Source of the DNA: Actinomycetota bacterium
GTDB taxonomy: Bacteria > Actinomycetota > Actinomycetes > Mycobacteriales > Micromonosporaceae
Reading direction: 5' to 3'
NCBI GenBank assembly: GCA_005885555.1
Contig: VAWN01000043.1
Span: 46,487-100,191 of the forward strand
DNA: 53,705 nt
Shown here in pieces: positions 14,799 through 23,905 of this stretch. Every line of letters begins with the position of its first letter. The stretch's first letter is position 1. The translations under genes were made by a program, and so were the position numbers. A model generated the notes under the pieces. It searched no databases, was not told where the DNA came from, and saw only the letters and a list, made by a program, of their open reading frames with translations.

Positions 14799-17117
14799 GT
14801 GCCGAAAGCTCGGTCACGGCAGGTTGGCAACTTGCCCGCCGAGATCACCAGCTTCGTCGACCGCCGCACCGAAGTGATCGAGGTCCGGCGCCTGCTCGTC
14901 GACGCCCGGTTGGTGACCCTGACCGGCGCGGCGGGCGTCGGCAAGACCCGGCTCGCGCTGCGTGCCGCGGCCGGCGTCGGGCGCGACCTCCGCGACGGCG
15001 CCTGGCTGGTCGAACTGGCTGAGATCAGCGACCCCACGCTGGTGTCCCTCGCGGTCGTGCAGGCGTTGGGCGTTCACGACCCGCTCGGTCGACCGCCGTT
15101 GGACCTGCTGATCGAGTTCTTCCGCACCAGGCAGGCGCTGCTCGTGCTGGACAACTGCGAGCACCTGGTGGACGCCTGCGCGGAGCTGACGAACGTCCTG
15201 CTGCGCGAGATCGACACGGCACGGGTCCTTGTCACCAGCCGGGAAGTCCTCGCGACGGCCGGCGAACACGTTTTCCGGGTACCTCCGCTGGCGGTGCCGG
15301 ATTCTCGGGTGCCGCGTGGCCGGACAACGTTCTCGGCGGTGGCCCTCTTCGCCGAACGCGCGGGAGCGGCCGCGCCGACCTTCGCCCTCACCGGCGAGAA
15401 CGAGGACGCGGTGACGGCGGTCTGCCGGCGGCTGGACGGGCTGCCGCTGGCCATCGAGCTGGCCGCGATCCGGCTGCGGACGCTCTCCCTCGAACAGATC
15501 CTGCGCCGGTTGGACGACCGGTTCGCCGTCCTGGACACCAGCCGCCGCCACGCCACGCCGCACCTGCGCACCCTCCGCGCGGCCGTGGAATGGAGCTTCG
15601 ATCTGTGCACGCCACCGGAGCAGATGGTGTGGGCGCGCCTGTCGGTGTTCGCCGGCAGCTTCGCGCTGGACGCCGCGGAGGGCATCTGCGCCGGCGGCGA
15701 CGTGGACCGCGAGGCGATGGTCGGCATCCTCGACGGGCTTGTGGCCAAGTCCATCCTGCAGGTCCGCGAGGAGGACGGGCAGGTCCGGTTCCGGCTGCTG
15801 GAGACACTCCGCGAATACGGCCAGCGCCGGCTGCGCGAATCCGGCGCCGAGACGAGACAGCGCCGCCGGCACGCGGACTGGTACCTTGCCCTCGCCGAGC
15901 ATGGCGAGCGGGAGTGGTTCGGCCCGCAAGAGTTGTCCTGGCTCGGACGGATGCACGCGGAGCATGCGAACCTCCGCGCCGCTCTCGACTTCTGCTTCGC
16001 CGACGCGGGCGACGTGCGTACCGGGGTGCGGCTGGCCACTTCCCTCTGGTTCTACTGGGCGAACTCCGGCCCGCTCACCGAAGCGGCGTACTGGCTCGAC
16101 CGTGCCCTCACCCTCGACCCCGAGCCGAGCGCCCTGCGCGCCAAAGCGCTGTGGGTCGACGGGTATGTCGCGGTCCGCCGCACCGATTACGGACGCGCCG
16201 CCGATATCCTGGCCAGGGCACGGGCCATGGCCGCCGAGTTCGATGAGCGCCGCCTCGAAGCGTGGATCGTCGGACGCCAGCAGAGCATGGCGATGCTCGT
16301 GTCCGACCACGAGCGGGCGGTGGCACTCGGTGACGAGACGCTGCGGTTGTTCGAGGAGGCGGGCGACAGTGGCGGGGCCGGGGCAGCCATAGCGTACTGT
16401 GCTACGGCGTCGGCGCAGATGTTCCGCAACGACGCCGCCGCCGCGATCGCCGCGAGCGAGCGGGCGATAGCGATCTGCCGCGCCTGTGGAGAGCGGTGGG
16501 TGCAGTGCCACGCGGTGAACAACCTCGCCCGGGTGGCCTGGATGGGTGGCGAACCAGACCTGGCTGTTGAACACGCGCGCGCGGCGCTGCGGCTGCGCCG
16601 GCGCGGACCGCTCCCGCTGTCGCTGTTACCCACACTCGAACTGCTGGCCTGGGCGACCGAGGCCGCCGGGCAGTATGGGCGGGCGGCGACCCTGCTCGGC
16701 GCGGTGCGAGAGGTTCGTCGGCTGTACGAGGTCTCGGTGGCGGCGTCGGCGCCGCCGGAGTTGTTTGCCGATCCTTCACGCGAGGCCGAGGAACGCACCC
16801 GCGAGGCGCTCGGCCAGCGCGCGTTCGCCCACGCGTTCCAGCGCGGCGTGCACATGCCGGTTGACGAGGTCGTCGCATACGCGCTCGGTGAGACGCCGAA
16901 GCCGAGCCGGCAGCCATCGGGCCCGCGGGTGACCCCGCGGGAGCGGCAGGTCGCGCGACTGGTCGCCGAGGGCCTGTCCAACCGGCAGATCGCGGCGCGG
17001 CTGAGCATCTCCGAGCGCACCGCCGAGTCGCACATCGACCACCTGCTCAGCAAGCTCGACTTCGCCTCGCGCTCCGAGATCGCCGCCTGGGCGGCGGCCC
17101 AGGACGAGAACAATTAG
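14799..17117 (+). CDS. ATPase-domain LuxR-family transcriptional regulator
   Basis: This 772-residue protein contains a STAND/NB-ARC-like ATPase with the typical opening NLPAEITSFVDRRTEV. It has Walker A GAAGVGKT (43-50), Walker B ALLVLDNCEHLVDAC, and the family segment GLPLAIELAAIRLRTLSLEQ. A long helical TPR-like middle follows, and then a C-terminal LuxR HTH (TPRERQVARLVAEGLSNRQI, ending SRSEIAAWAA). Such proteins integrate a ligand through ATPase and TPR parts to activate transcription. GTG 14799 is chosen because conserved sequence begins there; the open frame continues upstream but reads unlike the family. A 25-bp direct repeat flanks it and begins directly after its stop. Confidence 0.9.
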   Translation: MPKARSRQVGNLPAEITSFVDRRTEVIEVRRLLVDARLVTLTGAAGVGKTRLALRAAAGVGRDLRDGAWLVELAEISDPTLVSLAVVQALGVHDPLGRPPLDLLIEFFRTRQALLVLDNCEHLVDACAELTNVLLREIDTARVLVTSREVLATAGEHVFRVPPLAVPDSRVPRGRTTFSAVALFAERAGAAAPTFALTGENEDAVTAVCRRLDGLPLAIELAAIRLRTLSLEQILRRLDDRFAVLDTSRRHATPHLRTLRAAVEWSFDLCTPPEQMVWARLSVFAGSFALDAAEGICAGGDVDREAMVGILDGLVAKSILQVREEDGQVRFRLLETLREYGQRRLRESGAETRQRRRHADWYLALAEHGEREWFGPQELSWLGRMHAEHANLRAALDFCFADAGDVRTGVRLATSLWFYWANSGPLTEAAYWLDRALTLDPEPSALRAKALWVDGYVAVRRTDYGRAADILARARAMAAEFDERRLEAWIVGRQQSMAMLVSDHERAVALGDETLRLFEEAGDSGGAGAAIAYCATASAQMFRNDAAAAIAASERAIAICRACGERWVQCHAVNNLARVAWMGGEPDLAVEHARAALRLRRRGPLPLSLLPTLELLAWATEAAGQYGRAATLLGAVREVRRLYEVSVAASAPPELFADPSREAEERTREALGQRAFAHAFQRGVHMPVDEVVAYALGETPKPSRQPSGPRVTPRERQVARLVAEGLSNRQIAARLSISERTAESHIDHLLSKLDFASRSEIAAWAAAQDENN

Positions 17118-17142
17118 CGTCACAGCGTTTCGAGTAAGCCAG
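17118..17142 (+). repeat. Right copy of 25-bp imperfect direct repeat
   Basis: This copy begins one base after the LuxR stop codon and spans the last codons of the convergent antiporter gene (GLLETL). See the copy at 14640. Confidence 0.85.
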
Positions 17143-18406
17143 CCGTGCCGACGTCCAGCCCTGGCGGTTCGGCCGGTACCTTCGCGGTGCGGCGCGATAC
17201 GAGAGTCAGCAGGGGACCGGTCGCGGCCGTGGTGACCAGAGCCATCAACACGAACACCGTGTAGAGCCGGCCGGTGATGAGACCGGCGCGCAGGCCGACG
17301 TCGAGCGCGACGAGTTCGGTCAGACCGCGCGTGTTGAGCAGGACACCCACCACCGACGAGTCGGCCCAGGACAGGCCCCCGGCCCGGGCGGCGAGCAGTC
17401 CCGCGCCGAGCTTGCCGGCGGTTGCCAGTACACAGACGACACCGAACAACGCGAGGTCCGAGGCGTGCAGCGCGCCGATGTCGGTGGACAGGCCGGCCAC
17501 CACGAAGAAGACCGGAAGCAGTACCCGGCCGGCCTTGTCCATCGTCGCCAGTACCTCGCGGTCGGGCTCGCCACCGGACAGCCGGGGCATCAGCAGGCCG
17601 GCGAGGAACGCGCCGAAGATGACGTGCAGGCCCAGGCTACCGGTGACCCAGGCGGACGCCATCGCGAAGGCGGCCGCGACCGGCGGCGCCGACCGCACGG
17701 TACCGGGACGGCGCAGCCAGTACCGTAACGCCGGCCGCACCAGGAGCAGCAGCACCGCGAGGTACCCGAGCAGCAGCGCGACGGTGAGCGGCCAGGGCCG
17801 GTGTACTCCGGCGTTGACTTCGAGGAGCGCACCGGCCAGCGCCAGCCAGCCGAGCGCGTCGATGGTACCCGCGGCGGTCAGCGCGACCACGCCGGCCACG
17901 GTGCCGCCGAGGTTGCGTTCGCTGATGATGGCGGCCAGCACCGGTACCGCGGTGATGGACAGCGCCACGGCGACGAACAGCACGAAGGCGCTGTGCGGCG
18001 CGTGCGTGGTACCCGTGCCCGCGTACCACTTCGCGAGCAGCACGGTCGACCCGGCGCCGAGCAGCATCGGCGTGACGAAGCCGGCGACGGCGACGAACGG
18101 TACCGCGTGCGGCCGGCGGCGCAGCACCCCGCGCTCCAGCTCGTAGCCGACCGAGAACAGGAACAGGATCAGCGCGAGCTGCGCGACAACTGTCAGGTAC
18201 GGCAGGATCTGCTGGGGAAACAGCGTGCCGGTCAGGTGTCCGGGCAACCGCCCGAGCAGGCTCGGGCCGAGCGCGATGCCGGCGAACACCTGACCGATGA
18301 CGGCCGGCTGGCCGAGCCGCCGCGCAAGCTGGCCGAGCAGGTGGGCCAGCGCCACGATGAGCGCGATCGCGAGGACCACCCGCAGAACGACCGATTCGGT
18401 GTTCAC
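17120..18406 (-). CDS. Kef/CPA2-type cation:proton antiporter
   Basis: This 428-residue membrane protein has about 12 hydrophobic segments. CPA2 signatures include RRLGQPAVIGQVFAGIALGPSLLG, LALILFLFSVGYELE, ALSITAVPVLAAIISE and LNTRGLTELVALDVGL. It lacks the C-terminal RCK/TrkA-N domain of KefB/KefC, so it is a transport-only version that would exchange H+ for K+ or Na+ at the cytoplasmic membrane. GTG 18406 is chosen over TTG 18430 because GGGAAGG lies 5 nt upstream. The C-terminal codons overlap the right copy of the 25-bp repeat. Confidence 0.92.
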   Translation of the reverse strand: MNTESVVLRVVLAIALIVALAHLLGQLARRLGQPAVIGQVFAGIALGPSLLGRLPGHLTGTLFPQQILPYLTVVAQLALILFLFSVGYELERGVLRRRPHAVPFVAVAGFVTPMLLGAGSTVLLAKWYAGTGTTHAPHSAFVLFVAVALSITAVPVLAAIISERNLGGTVAGVVALTAAGTIDALGWLALAGALLEVNAGVHRPWPLTVALLLGYLAVLLLLVRPALRYWLRRPGTVRSAPPVAAAFAMASAWVTGSLGLHVIFGAFLAGLLMPRLSGGEPDREVLATMDKAGRVLLPVFFVVAGLSTDIGALHASDLALFGVVCVLATAGKLGAGLLAARAGGLSWADSSVVGVLLNTRGLTELVALDVGLRAGLITGRLYTVFVLMALVTTAATGPLLTLVSRRTAKVPAEPPGLDVGTAGLLETL

Positions 18407-18490
18407 GACCGCCTTCCCGCACGCCGACAAAGATCACCCGACTGTAGCGCGGGAGGCGGGTCGGGGCCGGGTGGAGAAGGCGACGGGGCA

Positions 18491-18534
18491 CCTCAGTTCC
18501 GGATGTCGGCCGCCTCAGTTCCAGATGTCGGTGA
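18491..18534. repeat. 22-bp imperfect tandem duplication at the end of the phosphoesterase gene
   Basis: Copies 18491-18512 and 18513-18534 both start cctcagttcc and continue gatgtcgg, with one mismatch in the first 19 positions. On the minus strand the gene ends TDIWN-stop in one copy. The other copy, downstream, would read ADIRN-stop, a ghost of the same C-terminus. Confidence 0.9.
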
Positions 18535-19345
18535 GCGCGGTGGCGTCGCACGAGTTCGCGGTACACGGCAGGCCGCGCAGGGCCTGCAGGGTGCGCAGGA
18601 CGGTGTAGTGGGTGACGGGTTCGGGGTAGCTTCCGGTTGCCACGTGCGCGCCGTAGAACAGCGTGGGGATCTGGTTGCCGGCGCTGTGGTCGTCTTCGTC
18701 GAACGTCACCACGAGCAGGCTGTTGTGGGTCCGCGCCCAGTCGGCGTACCCGCCGAGGTGGTCCCGCAGCCAGGCGTCGCCGGTCGGCACGTTGCAGTCG
18801 TGCATGTCGTGGCACAGGTCCGGTACCACGAAGGCGACCGACGGCAGCCGGGCTGGGTCGGGCGGGAAGTCGGCGAACCGCAGGTTGCTGCTCGACGGTA
18901 CGGACGGGAAGTTCACCCAGGGGTTGTGCTTGCGGGCGTACCGCCCCGCCGTGCAGCCGGGGTACCCGACCGACGGCATGCTCTCCGAGTATCCGGCGAA
19001 GCTCGCGCCCGCGGCGAGGAGTTGGTGGCCGAGGTTCTCGGTGCTGAAGGTGTGCGGGCAGGAGTCGTCGGCCACCCCTTGCGTGGAACCGGAGAACAGC
19101 GCGAGATAGTTCGGTTCGCTCGGATGGGTCACCGCGAACGACCGGGACATCGTGGCGCCGGCCGCGGCGAGCGAGCTGAGGTACGGCGCGCGGGCGTTGC
19201 CGATCACCTTGCCGAACGCGTGGTTCTCCTCGACGACCACGACGATGTGGTCGTACCCGGGCAGGGCGGCGGCGGCGTGCGCGGGGGCCGCCGGGAGGGC
19301 GAGCGCCGCGGACACGCCCACGGCGACAATCCTGGCGAGGTGCAT
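18515..19345 (-). CDS. Secreted phosphoesterase (phospholipase C / acid phosphatase family)
   Basis: This 276-residue protein has a signal peptide (MHLARIVAVGVSAALALPAAPAHA). The mature part has the phosphoesterase family (PF04185) signatures YDHIVVVVEENHAF, THPSEPNYLALFSG and VTFDEDDHSAGNQIPTLFYG, which carry the metal-binding acidic and Asn residues. It should hydrolyse phosphate esters outside the cell. Starting at ATG 19345 leaves AAAGGA at proper distance; an upstream extension lacks signal-peptide logic. The 3' end is covered by a 22-bp tandem duplication. Confidence 0.92.
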   Translation of the reverse strand: MHLARIVAVGVSAALALPAAPAHAAAALPGYDHIVVVVEENHAFGKVIGNARAPYLSSLAAAGATMSRSFAVTHPSEPNYLALFSGSTQGVADDSCPHTFSTENLGHQLLAAGASFAGYSESMPSVGYPGCTAGRYARKHNPWVNFPSVPSSSNLRFADFPPDPARLPSVAFVVPDLCHDMHDCNVPTGDAWLRDHLGGYADWARTHNSLLVVTFDEDDHSAGNQIPTLFYGAHVATGSYPEPVTHYTVLRTLQALRGLPCTANSCDATALTDIWN

Positions 19346-19492
19346 CGGTCGTTCCTTTCCGGCGACACCACGGACGGAAGCCAGTGTTCCAGTCGACCGG
19401 CGCCGGCATGCCCGCAATGGCGCAGATGCGCGCTGCTGGCCGGGGCCGGCGCCGGCCGACTGCCGGCGCCGGAACGGTCCCGGGTGACCGAC

Positions 19493-19524
19493 TGAGGGGC
19501 CGCCGGCGAACCGGCGGCCCCTCA
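19493..19524 (-). terminator. Strong hairpin downstream of the S53 peptidase gene
   Basis: tgaggggccgccgg (19493-19506) and its perfect complement ccggcggcccctca (19511-19524) enclose a CGAA tetraloop, nine bases after the minus-strand stop codon. No long T-run follows, as is common in actinomycete terminators. Confidence 0.8.
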
Positions 19525-19532
19525 TGGAGCAA

Positions 19533-22500
19533 TCAGTTACAGGGATTGGTGGTCGGCAGCTTGAAGTCGGCCGTGGTGGTGGCGCCCGCCGTTATCTTGA
19601 CCTGGCGGACCTGCGGTTGCCAGCCGTCCTGCGCCACGATCACCGACAGCGGGTTGTTGCGGCGGTCCAGCCACAGCCCGTACCCGCCATTGGCGTCCGT
19701 CTTCAACGTGTAGTGCGCCGCCCAGGTGTCGATCTGGACGGTTGCCCCGGCGAGCGGGACGGTGCTGCCGTCACAGCGGACCCCGACGACGGTGCCGCTG
19801 ATCTTCCCCCAGGTGCTCGGCGGCGTGACGGTCATCGTCACGCTGACCGGGCTGTACTGGTACGGCGTGTTCGTCTGCAGGGTCAGCAGGCCCTTGTAGG
19901 TGCCCGGCTGGTTGGTCGCCGGCGTGGACGCGTCGAGGGTCACGGTCACGGTGACCGTGGTCTTCGGCGCGATCGTGACCGAGGACGGGCTCTCCGACAG
20001 CCAGGCGACGCCGGTGACCTCGCACTGGCTGAAGCCGGGGAGCACCTCGACGCTCTTCACCGGGTTGAAGTTCGACACGGAGCCGCCGACCTTCACGAAC
20101 CCGCAGGCGCCGCCGCCGCGGTACAGCGCGTTGTTGGCGTTGGGCAGCGGGCTCCACGCCCGGGTACCCGGGTCGTAGGCGAAGCCCTGGTTGGTCACCC
20201 CGGCCGGGGAGACGCCACCGGAGACCAGCAGCATCCCGTTGGCCGCGGCGTACCCCGACGCCCACAACGTCAGCGGCAGGTCGGTGATGGGCGACCAGGT
20301 GTCGATGGTGGCGTTGTACACGTAGCCGTGCGCGGTGTCACCGCCCGCGTCGCTGGTGCCGCCGGCACAGTACAGCTGGCCGGTCAGCGTCCCGCAGGAC
20401 TGCCAGGACGTGAGGATCGGGTAGTCGGCCCGGCGCGTCCAGGTGTTGGACGGCGGGTCGTAGGCGAACACCTCGGGGTGGCCGCACGTGTTGGTGTCGC
20501 AGCCACCGATCACGTACATCCGCCCGTTCAGCACGGCGACGCCGCCCGCGGCCAACCCGACCGGCACGCTGGCACCGGCGGACCAGGTGTTGGTCAGCGG
20601 GTCGTAGATCTCCAGGGCCGGTACCGGGGCACCGGTGCCGTCCCAGCCGCCGACCACGTAGAGCCGGCCACCGATCGCCGCGGCTTCCGGCTTCTCCCGG
20701 GCCCTGGTCATGCCGGCGATCGGGTTCCATTGCTGGGCAACGGGATCGAAGGCGTAGCCGGAGTTGAACACCGCCACGCCGTCGGTACCGCCGAACGAGT
20801 ACACCTTGCCGTCGCTCACCGCGGTCGCGTTGTCCATGATGAGCGTCGGGAAGTCGGGCATGTTCGTCCACGGCGCCGCCGATGGCGTCGCGGCCGGTGT
20901 GGTCGGTGCGGTCGCCAGGTTCGGCTTGCGCGCCGTGCCCGGCAGCTGGTGCCGGCTGAAGGTACCCGACACGACCTGCTTCGGCGCCCCGGTGCCCTGC
21001 TGCTGCAGCTGCGTGAAGCCGTCGCTGCGCTCGTTGAGCGTGACGTCGGCCGGCGCGGTGCCGTCATTGCGGATCTTGAACGTGGCGGTCTTCTGGTCGC
21101 CCATCCGCACCGTCTTGCTGATGGTGCCGCCGGTGACCACCAGGTGCCCGGCGCCGAGCGCGAAGTCCGCCCGCGTGGTGAAGTCGGTCGCCACATCGAC
21201 GGTCTTCGCCGTGTCGGTGTACCCGTTGCGGCTCGCGGTGAACGGGTGCTGCCCGGTCGCCGGCGAGAACATCCAGTAGAAGCCGTCGCCCAGGTTCGGG
21301 TCGTCCGGTGTCGGCGCGCTGGCCGCGGTGACACCCGCGTCGGGGTTCTTCACCGTGGCGCCGTTGACGGCCTGCCCGGTGTTCTGGTCGGTCACCTGAC
21401 CGAGAACGAGCCCGCCGTGTACCGGATCGCAGGTGCGCCGGCCGACGAACACGTTGTCCAGCTCCCACCACCAGGCCCAGGTACCCGTGTAGTGGAACCG
21501 GACCTGGACCGCCGACTGCCCGGCGGCCTGCGGGATCGGGATCTGCGTCTGCAGCGGCCCGCGGGCGCTGTCGCCCTGGTGCGCGATGTTGGCCCAGGTC
21601 TGCCCGCCGTCGAGGCTCAGGTCCACGTCGGCCACCGAGCTGAGCGCCCGGTAGTCCTGGTTGAACCCGACGACCGGGGCGGTCTGCGCGGACAGGTCGA
21701 CGACCGGGGTACGCAGCTCGGTGTCTTCGGTGTTGCCGCTGCCGAGGTGGTCGCTGTCGATGATGGCGAAACCGCCGTCACCGCCGGTCAGGTTGCCGCG
21801 CTTGCCGTCGTCGGTGAAGGTCCAGCCGCCGACGGTGGTGTTGTTGACGACCGTCCAACCCGGGGGTGCGGTCGGTGCGTCGAACGTGGCCGCCGCGCCG
21901 ATGAAGTTGCGGGTGTACCCGGGCGCGCTGCACGAGTCGACGTCCACCGACAGCGGCACGTCCTGCGCCACGTCGGCGGTACCGGCCGGGATGTTCACGT
22001 CGGCCGTCCGGTACCCGGGGTAGTTCGCGGTGACGTGCAACGTGTACGGCTGCCCGGCGGCGAGGTTCAGCTGGTACCGCCCGGTGACCGGGTCGGTCCA
22101 GGCCGGCCCGCCGGGTACCCCGTCGACGGTTATCCTCGCGTACAGCGGCCAGCCGTGGCCGGAGCCGTCCTTGACCACGCCGCTGACGCTTATCTTCGGT
22201 ACCGGCGTCAGGGCGATGTTCGTCGTGGTGGTGCCGCCGTCGGTGACCGTGACACCGGTGACCGTCGCCGACTGGAAGCCGTACGCGGCGGCCGTCACGT
22301 CGTAGGTACCGGCCGGCAGCGCCAGGTCGTAGCGGCCGTTTGCGTCGGTGACCGTCGAGGCACCGGTGACGCTGACCGCCGCGGACGCGACCGGGTGGCC
22401 GGTGCCGGCATCGGTGACCGTGCCGACCAGTTCGCCGTGCGGTCCGGCCGGGGCGAAGGCGCGCACCCCGTTGGGGGTACCCAGACCGGTCGGGCCGTCG

Positions 22501-23663
22501 TATCCGGGTACCGCGGTGCACAGGTACCCGCCGCCGCAGGAGCCGTTGGATCCGCTCGTCACGTCGTTGAGCGCGGACGGCGTGGCGTACGGGTACGCGT
22601 TGGGGTAGCTGCCGGCGACCGGGGTACCGGCGAGGGCGTACACGCCCGCGACGATCGGCGAGGAGACGCTCGTGCCGCCGTAGACCGCCCAGCCGGGCGC
22701 CTGGAACGTGTTGTAGACCGCGACGCCGGTGTGCGGGTCGCCGACCGCCGACACGTCGGCGACGCTGCGCTTGGCGCAGTCCGGGTCGGTCTGGAAGGCC
22801 GGCTTGTCCTCGAACAGCGAGCAGCCGCTACCGGCCCCGTTCCACGCGGTCTCGGCCCAGCCGCGGCCGCTGCCGGTACGGGTCAGCGAGGTGCCGCCGA
22901 CCGCGGTCACGTACTTCGACGACGCCGGGTAGGACACGCCGAACCCGTTGTCCCCGGAGCTGACCGTGATCGCCACGCCCGGGTGGTTGAAGAACGCGTC
23001 GGAGTCGGTCTCGCCGATGTTCTCGCTCGCGCCGTAGCTGTTGGACACGAACTTCGCGCCCAGCGCCACCGCCTGGTTCACCGCGGTGAACAGGTCGCTG
23101 TTGAGGTTGCTGTTCGCCTCGACCAGCAGGATGCGGCAGTTCGGGCAGACGGCGGAGACCATCTGGACATCCAGCGAGATCTCGGCGGCCCACCCCGCGT
23201 CGGGCGTCGGAAGGGGACTGGCCAGCCCGCCCTGGTTGACCTTGCTGAAGCAGCCGTTGGCTGTGGTGCACGGCGGGAGGCCGAACTGGGCGCGGTACAC
23301 GGTGAGATCGGCTTCGGCGTTGGGGTTGTCGAACGCGTCGACGATCGCGACGGTCTGCCCGCCGCCGGTCGTCGACGGCAGCGCGTACGCCGACTGCAGG
23401 TCGGCCGGACCGTACCCGGCCGGAGGTGCCTGCGGTGAGAGCACGCCGAGCCGCCCGGCCACGTCGGTGCGCGCCAGCGCGAAGCAGGACAGCTCGCCCG
23501 TCTTCACCGGGCCGGCGCACAGGGCGCGTACCGCGGTCGCCTTGGTACCCGGGCCGGGCGCGGCCGCCTGCGCCGGTGCCGGTACCGCGGCGGCGAATCC
23601 CGCGGTCGCCACGACGGCGAGGCCCGCACCGAGCCGCCGCAGCCGGATCTGTTTGCGGAACAT
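19533..23663 (-). CDS. Secreted S53 (sedolisin) peptidase with carboxypeptidase-regulatory and kelch domains
   Basis: This 1376-residue exported protein has a signal peptide ending near PAPAQA. The sedolisin catalytic set is visible: E161 and D165 (AAEISLDVQ), oxyanion D238 (SSGDNGFG), nucleophile S332 (YGGTSVSSP). The first catalytic strand begins near residue 85, so the usual propeptide of roughly 180-200 residues is missing. Beyond about residue 420 come carboxypeptidase-regulatory-like domains (ELVGTVTDAGTGHPVASAAV), a jelly-roll-like segment, about five kelch motifs (LYVVGGWDG..., MYVIGGCDT...) and a final Ig-like domain. ATG 23663 follows GGGGAGGAG. It is likely an extracellular protease with binding modules. 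The hairpin at 19493 terminates it. Confidence 0.92.
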   Translation of the reverse strand: MFRKQIRLRRLGAGLAVVATAGFAAAVPAPAQAAAPGPGTKATAVRALCAGPVKTGELSCFALARTDVAGRLGVLSPQAPPAGYGPADLQSAYALPSTTGGGQTVAIVDAFDNPNAEADLTVYRAQFGLPPCTTANGCFSKVNQGGLASPLPTPDAGWAAEISLDVQMVSAVCPNCRILLVEANSNLNSDLFTAVNQAVALGAKFVSNSYGASENIGETDSDAFFNHPGVAITVSSGDNGFGVSYPASSKYVTAVGGTSLTRTGSGRGWAETAWNGAGSGCSLFEDKPAFQTDPDCAKRSVADVSAVGDPHTGVAVYNTFQAPGWAVYGGTSVSSPIVAGVYALAGTPVAGSYPNAYPYATPSALNDVTSGSNGSCGGGYLCTAVPGYDGPTGLGTPNGVRAFAPAGPHGELVGTVTDAGTGHPVASAAVSVTGASTVTDANGRYDLALPAGTYDVTAAAYGFQSATVTGVTVTDGGTTTTNIALTPVPKISVSGVVKDGSGHGWPLYARITVDGVPGGPAWTDPVTGRYQLNLAAGQPYTLHVTANYPGYRTADVNIPAGTADVAQDVPLSVDVDSCSAPGYTRNFIGAAATFDAPTAPPGWTVVNNTTVGGWTFTDDGKRGNLTGGDGGFAIIDSDHLGSGNTEDTELRTPVVDLSAQTAPVVGFNQDYRALSSVADVDLSLDGGQTWANIAHQGDSARGPLQTQIPIPQAAGQSAVQVRFHYTGTWAWWWELDNVFVGRRTCDPVHGGLVLGQVTDQNTGQAVNGATVKNPDAGVTAASAPTPDDPNLGDGFYWMFSPATGQHPFTASRNGYTDTAKTVDVATDFTTRADFALGAGHLVVTGGTISKTVRMGDQKTATFKIRNDGTAPADVTLNERSDGFTQLQQQGTGAPKQVVSGTFSRHQLPGTARKPNLATAPTTPAATPSAAPWTNMPDFPTLIMDNATAVSDGKVYSFGGTDGVAVFNSGYAFDPVAQQWNPIAGMTRAREKPEAAAIGGRLYVVGGWDGTGAPVPALEIYDPLTNTWSAGASVPVGLAAGGVAVLNGRMYVIGGCDTNTCGHPEVFAYDPPSNTWTRRADYPILTSWQSCGTLTGQLYCAGGTSDAGGDTAHGYVYNATIDTWSPITDLPLTLWASGYAAANGMLLVSGGVSPAGVTNQGFAYDPGTRAWSPLPNANNALYRGGGACGFVKVGGSVSNFNPVKSVEVLPGFSQCEVTGVAWLSESPSSVTIAPKTTVTVTVTLDASTPATNQPGTYKGLLTLQTNTPYQYSPVSVTMTVTPPSTWGKISGTVVGVRCDGSTVPLAGATVQIDTWAAHYTLKTDANGGYGLWLDRRNNPLSVIVAQDGWQPQVRQVKITAGATTTADFKLPTTNPCN

Positions 23664-23865
23664 CTGGCTCCTCCCCGGAAGGCCGGCGGCAGGGCCGAAA
23701 GCGGAGGAGCCCTTCGACGGAAGCGCCGACCGGATTGACGAGCCGGCGCCACCCGAATACCTGAGTCCGGCTCGTATGGGCTGGACCCTAGGCGCATGGG
23801 ACGGACACAACAAGATATACGCACATCACAGAATGACGGATTTCGCGCACCCTACGGAGGTACCG

Positions 23866-23895
23866 GTGACAAAGCGTCGTGACCGGCCCTCGTAA
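23866..23895 (+). CDS. Possible 9-codon leader peptide before the MarR gene
   Basis: GTG 23866 sits 5 nt after a strong GGAGG (23856-23860) and opens a 9-codon frame (VTKRRDRPS, stop TAA). The following MarR gene has no comparable ribosome-binding site of its own. The short ORF could couple or attenuate MarR translation. It may also be chance, or the ribosome-binding site of a MarR start misread by one frameshift. Confidence 0.35.
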   Translation: MTKRRDRPS

Positions 23896-23905
23896 GCTGA
23901 GTCAC

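Noticed and set aside
11523..17142. Complete integrative element bounded by the tRNA and the LuxR repeat
   Set aside because: No integrase, excisionase, transfer or replication gene is seen, and the 25-bp repeat does not match the tRNA sequence. At best these are separate events or a remnant.
19524..23438. 1300-codon plus-strand frame opposite the S53 peptidase gene
   Set aside because: It is a shadow frame. Signal peptide, catalytic residues and kelch motifs are on the minus strand.
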